DNA from: Bacteroidales bacterium UBA2714
GTDB taxonomy: Bacteria > Bacteroidota > Bacteroidia > Bacteroidales > P3
NCBI GenBank assembly: GCA_002354035.1
Contig: DEKU01000005.1
Location: 1 to 30,805 of the forward strand
Direction: 5' to 3'
DNA: 30,805 bases
Program-made: the position numbers and the translations under genes
In this document: piece by piece, positions 24,635 to 30,805 of the stretch
Layout of the letters: every line of letters begins with the position of its first letter
Numbering within the stretch: the first letter of the stretch is position 1
Notes under the pieces: generated by a model
Database searches by the model: none
Told to the model about the DNA's origin: nothing
What the model saw: only the letters and a program-made list of their open reading frames with translations

Positions 24635-25012
24635 TCACTTTTTAGTTTGACTGGCGGGCTTGTCGTCGAGGAGAGCGACCTCGTAGCCAATCTTGGCAAA
24701 GGCTTTGGAAATCTGCTCGACGTTGGTTTTGGAGGCGTCGTAAGTGATGGCGACTGTTTGTTTCTCGCGGTCGGTCACAATCTTCTTCACCCCTGCCTCG
24801 AAGCGGATGTTCTCCTTGATGCGTTTTTCGCAGTTGGCGCAATGCATCTCGGGGGTGGGTCGGAGAACCATCACGCGCATCTCTTTCTTGGCCTTGGCCG
24901 TGGATGCGACCTCCACAGCGTCTGTTCTGCCCGCAAAGGGGACGCTCATCGCTCCTTCAACCGGTGCCAAACCCAGCATCACGGCTGCGGCAATCATTGC
25001 TATTGTATTCAT
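24635..25012 (-). CDS. Periplasmic heavy-metal-associated (HMA) domain protein
   Basis: A 125-residue protein. It has an N-terminal signal peptide (about 1-20, MNTIAMIAAAVMLGLAPVEG), a basic linker (TAKAKKEMRV), then an HMA fold with the metal-binding loop MHCANCEKRI (56-65, Cys58 and Cys61), and TYDASKTNVEQISKAFAKIGYEV as the closing strand-helix-strand. Exported HMA proteins of this kind bind Cu(I) or similar soft metals. The ordinary motif is MxCxxC, here MHCANC. It sits 96 bases downstream of the TonB-dependent receptor gene and upstream of hydE, all on the same strand. Confidence 0.87.
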   Translation of the reverse strand: MNTIAMIAAAVMLGLAPVEGAMSVPFAGRTDAVEVASTAKAKKEMRVMVLRPTPEMHCANCEKRIKENIRFEAGVKKIVTDREKQTVAITYDASKTNVEQISKAFAKIGYEVALLDDKPASQTKK

Positions 25013-25108
25013 GATAATGTCTTTTTATTTCTAAGTTGTTTGTTATTTCTTTATTATTGACAGGATAAAAGTGGACAAACGGTAGTATTGTTTGCTCCTT
25101 GCTGCTCA

Positions 25109-27157
25109 TCACCAGTTCATCCGCACCCCGGCATAGCCCATTATGCCATGCACCGGGCCCCACACCATAGTGGGCTCGAAGGTGGTGCTCCACGGGTTGG
25201 AGGCGTCAACCACAGGCACTGGCTGCCGATAATTGGTCAAATTCTCGCCACCCACATACACCGTCACATGGCGGAAACGCCTGGTCACTTGCATATTCAG
25301 CTGCGGGTAGGCAGGGAATCGCTCATCCCACGACGGCGACCCATCGGCCAGCAGATAGGGCTTGGGCATCCGTCCGCCGCCGTTCAGCTGCAAGGTCACA
25401 TCCACCTGCCACAGCCCCATATAGGGTTTCCATGCCACCGTGAGGAGGCCTTTGTAGCGCGAAGTGAGGGGCTTTTCCATCAGCTGCCCGCCATACGTGC
25501 AGCGCACGTCGTTATATCTGAACGCTGCCGTCAGCTCCAATTCCTCGTCAAAGTCTATCGAACCATCCACCTGCATGGTGTGCGAGAACGACTTCCCGTC
25601 CAGCATCACGATACTGATGCGCGAGGGGTCCGTGTCATAGTCCACTACCACCTGCTGCTGGAAATCGGTATAATAGTATTCGGCGTTCAGTTTCAGGGTC
25701 TGCTCGCCCACGGGGATATAGAACGCGGCGGACACCCCGCTGTTCCAGGCTTCCTCCATGTCGAGGGCGTCGGCCACGGTCACCTGCCGGCCCGAAGCCA
25801 GCAGATAATGGTTCTCGGCCCAAGCGTGGGGCGAGCGGTAGCCCTTGCCCGTCGAGGCGCGGAGGGTCAGCAGGTCGGAGACCATCCATTTCAGGTGCAG
25901 CCTCGGGGTGACGAAGGCCCCATACAGGTTGCTTCGGTCGGCGCGCAGGCCTGCCATCACCGTCAGCCGGTGCGACGGCTTGTAGGTGTATTCGGCATAC
26001 AGTCCCGGCACCGTCTCGGTCTTCTTATCCACCAGCAGGGTGGCGTCGTTCATGTCTTCCCTGTGTCGCACGGGGTTCACCCGCTCGTCCAGTCCCTGCA
26101 CAATCAGGCTGGCACCCGCCGACAGCTGGTGCCGCTCGTTGAAATCATGCTCAAAGATCAGGCGGGAATAGAGGTCGTTGTGCCGTGCGCTGTAAGTCCG
26201 TCGCCCGAAATCGCCGTCCAGCTTGTGGGTACTGGCCGTGGCCATCAGGGCGATATTGGTGTTATGCTCATAGTCCAGCAGCACAGCGTGTTTCATATAC
26301 GCCTCGTAGCGGTCGGCGTCTAACGGCACCGCGAAGGGCTCCTCGCCGCCGTCTCGTCTCATCCCAGTCTCCGCAGGGCTTAGGGCCGATGCCATTTGTC
26401 CCCCCTCGCGCTCCTCGCGCAGCACACCTATGCCCCCATGGAAGATGTAACGGCCGTTCACATACTTCCAGCGGTTCTGCATATTGAGCTGCCCTATGGC
26501 GGGCGAGTCGTGCCAGCCGTCGCGGTTCATGTCGTGGTGCAGCCAGTCTTTCTCGCCGTGCACCAGCAGCTCGGTGCTCAGGTGGCTGTTCATCCGCAGG
26601 CTGGCCACCACGTTGGCCTCGGTCTTCAGTCGGCTGTCGGCAAAGAGGTTCACGCTCACCCCTGGCTCGCGGTCGGGCTTCAGGTACTCCACGTCTATCT
26701 GGCCGGTGATGCTCTGGAAGCCCTGCTTCACGCTCGACGCCCCCTTGCTCACCGAGATGCTGTTCATCCATGCCCCCGGCACATAGCCCAGCTCATACGG
26801 CTTGGCCGCACCGCCTAAGGTGGGCAGGTTCTCTATCAGCATCTGCACATACTGGCCGCTCAGCCCCAGCAGCTTGATTTGCCTGGCGCCCACGGCGGCA
26901 TCGCTGTAGTTCACATCCACGCTGGGATTGGCCACAAAGCTCTCGCCCAGGTTGCAGCAGGCTGCGCGAAACAGCACCTCCTGCCCCATCTTCGTGCCAT
27001 TCTCGGCACCCCCCAGACGGCTCATCCCCTCCGCACGGCTCCGCACACTCACCTCCGTCAGGGTCTTTTTCTTTTGTATCGTGTCGCGGCTCTGCCCCTG
27101 CACACTCGCCATAGGCAGCAGCACCGCTATCAAAATCAATATCGAAATCTTTCTCAT
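25109..27157 (-). CDS. TonB-dependent outer-membrane receptor
   Basis: A 682-residue receptor. A signal peptide covers about 1-21. After a short linker (KKKTLTEVSVRSR) comes the plug domain, with NPSVDVNYSDAAVGARQIKLLGLSGQYVQMLIENLPTLGG (in parts) and SISVSKGASSVKQGFQSITGQIDVEY. The remaining ~500 residues are a 22-strand barrel with typical ends such as YKPSHRLTVMAGLRADRS and GYRSPHAWAENHYLLASG. It ends in a strand with aromatic and polar residues (YAGVRMNW). No carboxypeptidase-like N-terminal extension and no SusD partner are present, so it is not a glycan importer of the SusC type. Gene order with a cysteine-rich secreted protein and an HMA protein suggests uptake of a metal or metal chelate. 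Confidence 0.93.
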   Translation of the reverse strand: MRKISILILIAVLLPMASVQGQSRDTIQKKKTLTEVSVRSRAEGMSRLGGAENGTKMGQEVLFRAACCNLGESFVANPSVDVNYSDAAVGARQIKLLGLSGQYVQMLIENLPTLGGAAKPYELGYVPGAWMNSISVSKGASSVKQGFQSITGQIDVEYLKPDREPGVSVNLFADSRLKTEANVVASLRMNSHLSTELLVHGEKDWLHHDMNRDGWHDSPAIGQLNMQNRWKYVNGRYIFHGGIGVLREEREGGQMASALSPAETGMRRDGGEEPFAVPLDADRYEAYMKHAVLLDYEHNTNIALMATASTHKLDGDFGRRTYSARHNDLYSRLIFEHDFNERHQLSAGASLIVQGLDERVNPVRHREDMNDATLLVDKKTETVPGLYAEYTYKPSHRLTVMAGLRADRSNLYGAFVTPRLHLKWMVSDLLTLRASTGKGYRSPHAWAENHYLLASGRQVTVADALDMEEAWNSGVSAAFYIPVGEQTLKLNAEYYYTDFQQQVVVDYDTDPSRISIVMLDGKSFSHTMQVDGSIDFDEELELTAAFRYNDVRCTYGGQLMEKPLTSRYKGLLTVAWKPYMGLWQVDVTLQLNGGGRMPKPYLLADGSPSWDERFPAYPQLNMQVTRRFRHVTVYVGGENLTNYRQPVPVVDASNPWSTTFEPTMVWGPVHGIMGYAGVRMNW

Positions 27158-27236
27158 TGTAGTTTTTGAAGAGTTTTAATGAATACCCATAAAAGCGTCA
27201 TCGCGCTAACAACTAACGCACTAACGTATTCATTCA

Positions 27237-27596
27237 TCAAACTCTCAACACCACAATATGGCCACAGCCTCCCGGGGGACCACTGTCCACCTCGGGCAGC
27301 GCCACAGGCTGCAGCGAACAGACTGCCGGACAGCACACTTCCTGCCACGGCAACAGATTGGGACACTCGCACACGGGCACACCGGCAAACTCTACCGACG
27401 GCTGCTGCTCGGCAGCCGACACTTGTGCCACCCTCACGGTCATGCACGCACTGCTCTTGCAGCACCTGCCACCCGTCAGCGACACAAACGAGATCTTTCC
27501 CGTGCAGGCGCACCGCTGCACCCCAACGCCGCCAGCCCCAAAAGCCAGCAGCATCAGCACAGCACAAGTCACCATTATGCCTGACAACCGTTTCAT
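27237..27596 (-). CDS. Small secreted cysteine-rich protein
   Basis: A 119-residue protein. An N-terminal signal peptide (MKRLSGIMVTCAVLMLLAFGAGG) is followed by about 94 residues with 11 cysteines in the pattern CAC, CC, C, CEC, CC..C, C. The segment RCACTGKISFVSLTGGRCCKSSACMTVRV is the best conserved-looking part. I do not recognise a named family. An ATG at 27605 lies three codons upstream; 27596 is chosen because MKRL is the usual beginning of a signal peptide. It is the first gene of the group with the TonB-dependent receptor (79 bases away), HMA protein and hydE. The cysteine content and context suggest metal binding or a disulphide-knit surface protein. Confidence 0.7.
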   Translation of the reverse strand: MKRLSGIMVTCAVLMLLAFGAGGVGVQRCACTGKISFVSLTGGRCCKSSACMTVRVAQVSAAEQQPSVEFAGVPVCECPNLLPWQEVCCPAVCSLQPVALPEVDSGPPGGCGHIVVLRV

Positions 27597-27659
27597 GCCA
27601 ATCATAAACTAAAGCTCCATAAAAACGTCACCCACCCCCATTTATTGTGCCGACCGCAA

Positions 27660-27687
27660 CTAAAAAATCACCCATATCCTAAAAAAT
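27660..27687. repeat. Direct repeat before the NACHT gene promoter
   Basis: CTAAAAAAT occurs at 27660-27668 and again at 27679-27687, 19 bases apart, directly upstream of the -7 element of the NACHT gene. The spacing is about two helical turns, as for a tandem regulator site or an A-tract promoter enhancer. Confidence 0.4.
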
Positions 27688-27690
27688 GTG

Positions 27691-27700
27691 TATATTTGCA
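27691..27700 (+). promoter_or_regulatory. -7 promoter element for the NACHT-TPR gene
   Basis: The sequence is TATATTTGCA, matching TAnnTTTG plus CA. It excludes a coding start at 27688, because that start would lie inside the promoter. The leader to the ATG at 27778 is about 70 bases. Confidence 0.65.
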
Positions 27701-27777
27701 ATCGTGAACTCCTCTTAACTGCCATCAACCTCCCTTTTACAAAGTATTATTTCACAACAGTTAAACCCACGAGCATT

Positions 27778-30663
27778 ATGATACAAGCACTCTTAACACC
27801 TATCAGCAGCATCCTTCCTTGGATTGAAGCCAACATCTGGAATATCGTTGGCCTATTAAGTCTCATCATAGGCCTACTCGGATTTTTAGGCTATAAGATT
27901 GTCATACCCCGTACTCGAAAGTGGCGCGAAAAATACATAGAAGAATCTCTCAGTCCTGAATTTCCTGATTACATTCCCCGTACCTCTGCCCAAAAGAAAA
28001 AGGACAAGGACAACATGTTCAATACCTCCCCAAACGACGAAATCGTAGAAGGCGACATATATATCCAGCCATATTTCACGACCCTGCCCCCTAACGAGGG
28101 AGAAGAACCTAATCTGCAAATAAACAGCCCCATCATCTTGCGCAATTTCTTCCTCAATAGAGTTTTCACAAGACTGAGCAAGGAAAACAAAGTATTCTGT
28201 CTGCTCGGCGACACAGGCACGGGAAAAACCGCCGCTCTCGTACACCTCCTCATCGACTATATTAACAGCCACACCCAATACAACCTACCTTACGACATCC
28301 GCATCCTCTCACTCCGGACTAATGATGTCTTGGAAGAGATTGATAAAACCACCTTAGTAAAGAACAAACGTGTCATCCTGCTACTTGATGCCCTTGACGA
28401 AAACCTGTCTGCCCAAAACCCTGATAAACAAACTGACTTTCTCAATAGTCTAACTAAGTTTTTTGGAGATAGACGGTTCGCCTTTATCGTCATTACCTGC
28501 CGAAGCCAATTCTTTAAAGATGCCAGCCAAGAATTAAGCAACCTGAACATCCCCAAGGGCGGGAGCAATCCTTGGCTGCATGTCAACAAGCTACAACTGG
28601 AAGCTTTTAACGATCATCAAGTGCAGGACTTTTTAGACCAAACCTTCGCCATCGTCACCTACAACGAACAACGCCGTGCTGCCGAAGACCTTATCTACAA
28701 ACACCGCGAAATAGCTTCACGTCCCATCGTACTCACCTATATCCGGGCTATTATTAAGAATAATCAACCCATCAACTCCACACTTGATTTCTATGATACA
28801 ATAGTGGAGAGGGTTCTCCACCGGAATATCCTCAGCACACAACAGACTGTCAGTAACGAACTCCTCCAACGGTGGTGGGATATGACATCCGAAGTGGCAG
28901 GGTACCTGTATTCTCACCAAAAAGAACACATCACCTACGATGAGTTGCTTAACATCATCAAAAAACACAACATCACCCTCCCTAACGATGCTATTGCAGA
29001 AAACCTGTTCCAACAACGATCTCTTCTAACCCGTGACAAAAAGGGGTTCAAATTCTCCCATCCCTCATTCTACGAATATTTCTTGGCTTATCGCTTCTTT
29101 TTAAATGGTAATGACGTACCATTTCTACATTCCTACCAGATTGTCAACGACCTTATAGCCCTCTTCTCTGCCAACCTATACCCCCGTTTTATTCAGATTG
29201 ACCTGATGCCAGAAGACAAACGCGCCTCAACCATGTATAGCATAGCTAATAAACTATACTTCTTTTACCGATTCAAAGAGGCTGAACCCAAATACCAAAA
29301 ATCACTTGAACTATTTCGAAAGCTTGCTAAAAACAACCCCAATGTCTTCCAGATTGATGTACTCAAAAACCTGAACAATCTCGCCAACCTCCACTGTGAC
29401 ATCAACAACCACACCGCTGCAGAGAAGGAGTATGCCGAAGCATACGAAATAGTCCGCCAGCTGGCCAAGGCCAATCCTAGTGCATTGCCCGATGTGGCCA
29501 TGATTTTGCACAATCTGGCCACTCTCCACCAAAAAACCAAAAACCACGTGGATGCTGAAAAAGAATTTACCCAGGCCCTCAACGTCCGCCGCCAGTTGGC
29601 CAAGACCGACCCCGACACCTACTTGCCTGATGTGGCCAAGACCCTGAACGGTCTGGCCAATCTCCACGCGATTACCAATGACCACAACAAAGCTGAAAAG
29701 GAGTACGCCGAAGCACTCAGCATCCAACACCAATTGGCAAAGACAAACCCCAATGCGTTTCTGCCCGGCTTAGCCACGGCACTGCACAATCAGGCCAACT
29801 TACACACTATCACTAATAACCACGCTAACGCCGAAAAGGAGTATGCCGAAGTTCTCAGTATCCGCCGCCATCTGGCCAAGACCAACCACAAACTCCTGCC
29901 TAGTGTGGCCGATACCCTGAATTCTCTGGCCAACCTCCACGCAGACACAAACAACCATGCTGCCGCCGAAAAGGAGTATGCTGAAGCACTCAGCATATAT
30001 CGTCTACTGGCTAAGGCCAACCCCGATGCCTTCCTGCCGCGTGTGGCCCATACCCTGAACAATCTGGGCACTCTCCACAGAAAAAACGGCAACCATGCCA
30101 CTGCTGAAAAAGTGCTTACCGAATCACTCAACATCTACTACCATTTGGCCGAGGACGACCCCAATACCTTCTTATGCGATGTAGCAAGTACCCTAAACAG
30201 TCTGGCCAATCTAAACTATGTCATCAACAACCACGCTGCCGCTGAAGAGGAGTATACCAAAGCCCACGACATCTACTGCCAGTTGGCCAAGGCCAACCCT
30301 GGTGAATTCTTGCCTGATGTAGCAGGTACCCTACTCAATCTGGCCAACCTCCACGCGGACACCAACAACCACGCTGCCGCCGAAAAGGAGTATACCGAAG
30401 CTCTCAGCATCCGCCGACAATTGGCCGAGGCCAACCCCGATGCCTTCCTGCCCGGTGTTGCCCAAACCCTATTCAACATAGCCCTGCTTCATCGCGACAA
30501 AGGGGAATTGGACGAGGCCGAGGCTGCCGCGCAGGAGAGTTTGGACAAATTCCGCACCATGGCAGAGAAGAGCCATGCCGCTTTCGACATGTATGTTAGC
30601 AAGGCTGAGAAACTTTTAGCCAATATCCAGAAGCGACGTGGGGCAGAGGATGGGACGGAGTAG
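27778..30663 (+). CDS. Membrane-anchored NACHT-type STAND NTPase with TPR repeats
   Basis: A 961-residue protein. A transmembrane helix (about 20-43, WNIVGLLSLIIGLLGFLGYK) is followed by a basic, lysine-rich linker. The NACHT NTPase domain has Walker A GDTGTGKT (144-151), Walker B VILLLDALDE (199-208, the classic NACHT form with Asp204, Asp207 and Glu208) and a sensor-type arginine in VITCRSQFF (238-246). The winged-helix end reads FKFSHPSFYEYFLAYRFF (424-441), a strong NACHT-family mark. Residues 480-515 start a helical repeat region, and 516-927 hold nine tandem 46-residue TPR units plus a partial tenth. Bacterial NACHT/STAND proteins often act in antiphage defence: repeats sense a target, the NTPase oligomerises, and an N-terminal effector kills or arrests the cell. 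Here the only N-terminal element is the membrane helix. Base composition is lower in GC over the NTPase than over the repeats. Confidence 0.88.
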   Translation: MIQALLTPISSILPWIEANIWNIVGLLSLIIGLLGFLGYKIVIPRTRKWREKYIEESLSPEFPDYIPRTSAQKKKDKDNMFNTSPNDEIVEGDIYIQPYFTTLPPNEGEEPNLQINSPIILRNFFLNRVFTRLSKENKVFCLLGDTGTGKTAALVHLLIDYINSHTQYNLPYDIRILSLRTNDVLEEIDKTTLVKNKRVILLLDALDENLSAQNPDKQTDFLNSLTKFFGDRRFAFIVITCRSQFFKDASQELSNLNIPKGGSNPWLHVNKLQLEAFNDHQVQDFLDQTFAIVTYNEQRRAAEDLIYKHREIASRPIVLTYIRAIIKNNQPINSTLDFYDTIVERVLHRNILSTQQTVSNELLQRWWDMTSEVAGYLYSHQKEHITYDELLNIIKKHNITLPNDAIAENLFQQRSLLTRDKKGFKFSHPSFYEYFLAYRFFLNGNDVPFLHSYQIVNDLIALFSANLYPRFIQIDLMPEDKRASTMYSIANKLYFFYRFKEAEPKYQKSLELFRKLAKNNPNVFQIDVLKNLNNLANLHCDINNHTAAEKEYAEAYEIVRQLAKANPSALPDVAMILHNLATLHQKTKNHVDAEKEFTQALNVRRQLAKTDPDTYLPDVAKTLNGLANLHAITNDHNKAEKEYAEALSIQHQLAKTNPNAFLPGLATALHNQANLHTITNNHANAEKEYAEVLSIRRHLAKTNHKLLPSVADTLNSLANLHADTNNHAAAEKEYAEALSIYRLLAKANPDAFLPRVAHTLNNLGTLHRKNGNHATAEKVLTESLNIYYHLAEDDPNTFLCDVASTLNSLANLNYVINNHAAAEEEYTKAHDIYCQLAKANPGEFLPDVAGTLLNLANLHADTNNHAAAEKEYTEALSIRRQLAEANPDAFLPGVAQTLFNIALLHRDKGELDEAEAAAQESLDKFRTMAEKSHAAFDMYVSKAEKLLANIQKRRGAEDGTE
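29323..30558 (+). repeat. Nine tandem 138-bp TPR-coding repeats
   Basis: Nine in-frame units of 46 codons (two units are 45) run from LAKNNPNVFQ to the unit ending LDKFRT. The consensus is LAKANPDAFLPDVA.TL then NLANLHADTNNHAAAEKEY and AEALSI.RQ. Several units are close to identical at DNA level, especially units 5 and 8 (ADTNNHAAAEKEY). The first and last units are the most divergent. The pattern points to gain or loss of whole units by recombination. Confidence 0.9.
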
Positions 30664-30805
30664 GGTACGCCTGGCGGAGGGATGAGATAGGTGTTCCTTG
30701 GTCATGGGGCCGTTGAAGATTCGGTGCCGACCCGCTATTTACATTCTGTTTTGTCTCTGTTTTGTTTCTCTTTTATCTCTTGCCAAGAGAAGAAATAGAA
30801 AGATT
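30664..30805. other. Right-edge non-coding bases
   Basis: No gene start, tRNA or terminator with a T-tract is recognisable in these 142 bases. A weak hairpin CTCTTG/CAAGAG occurs near the end at about 30777-30790. The stretch becomes T-rich after 30740, but nothing firm can be said. Confidence 0.5.

Noticed and set aside
23506..24645. Plus-strand open frame over hydE
   Set aside because: hydE on the minus strand has all cluster cysteines and family motifs; the plus frame is a shadow.
25088..26323. Plus-strand open frame over the TonB receptor
   Set aside because: It is rich in histidine, glycine and arginine and lacks any domain; the receptor on the other strand is clear.
27688..27777. Upstream GTG start for the NACHT protein, adding 30 residues
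   Set aside because: The frame would begin inside an exact -7 promoter element, and the ATG at 27778 is followed directly by the expected membrane helix.
29323..30558. Tandem repeats considered as a CRISPR array
   Set aside because: The 138-base period is in frame and encodes TPR helices; there are no short identical repeats with unique spacers and no cas genes.

Overview
The window looks like a chromosomal segment of a Bacteroidota bacterium, most likely a Bacteroidales. The evidence is the repeated Bacteroidota-type -7 promoter element (TAnnTTTGCA) before several genes on both strands, A/T-rich leaders without strong Shine-Dalgarno sequences, and family content typical of that phylum: a gliding-motility/type IX secretion C-terminal domain, a GWxTD protein, a TonB-dependent receptor, an ECF sigma factor, a GH29 fucosidase and an OmpH-like protein. 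I cannot name the genus. GC content is moderate to high in most genes and clearly lower in the first half of the last gene.

Layout. The left edge holds the 5' end of a tRNA gene leaving the window on the minus strand. At 0.17-3.46 kb lies a minus-strand group: membrane glycosyltransferase, ECF sigma factor, outer-membrane beta-barrel protein (start overlapping the sigma stop as ATGA) and a GNAT acetyltransferase. Divergent from it are tgt and a 949-residue secreted PKD/CHU-C protein (to 7.6 kb). At 7.7-10.5 kb are four closely packed plus-strand genes for nucleotide housekeeping: RdgB, a bifunctional-nuclease-family protein, purine nucleoside phosphorylase and a HAD phosphatase. At 10.5-13.1 kb, on the minus strand, are a 37-kDa nucleoid-associated protein and a secreted GH29 alpha-L-fucosidase. 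Divergent from these are a GroES-like protein and alaS, closed by a textbook terminator at 16.26-16.32 kb. At 16.5-22.3 kb are a GWxTD protein, an LpxL-type acyltransferase, a family 2 glycosyltransferase, gltX and a membrane-anchored OmpH/Skp-like protein.

The accessory-looking part begins at 22.3 kb. It has a 432-bp non-coding stretch crowded with inverted repeats, a RelE/ParE-type toxin-antitoxin pair, the [FeFe]-hydrogenase maturase hydE, and a likely metal-handling set (11-cysteine secreted protein, TonB-dependent receptor, periplasmic HMA protein) that could be co-transcribed with hydE. On the opposite strand is a 961-residue membrane-anchored NACHT-type STAND NTPase with about ten near-identical 46-residue TPR units.

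Most of the window is ordinary core genome. The best candidates for something new are the NACHT-TPR protein (resembling antiphage STAND sensors, but with only a transmembrane helix where an effector would sit), the cysteine-rich/TonB/HMA set, and the unexplained hairpin cluster at 22.4-22.7 kb. Gene functions come from recognising motifs by eye; no database search was run.
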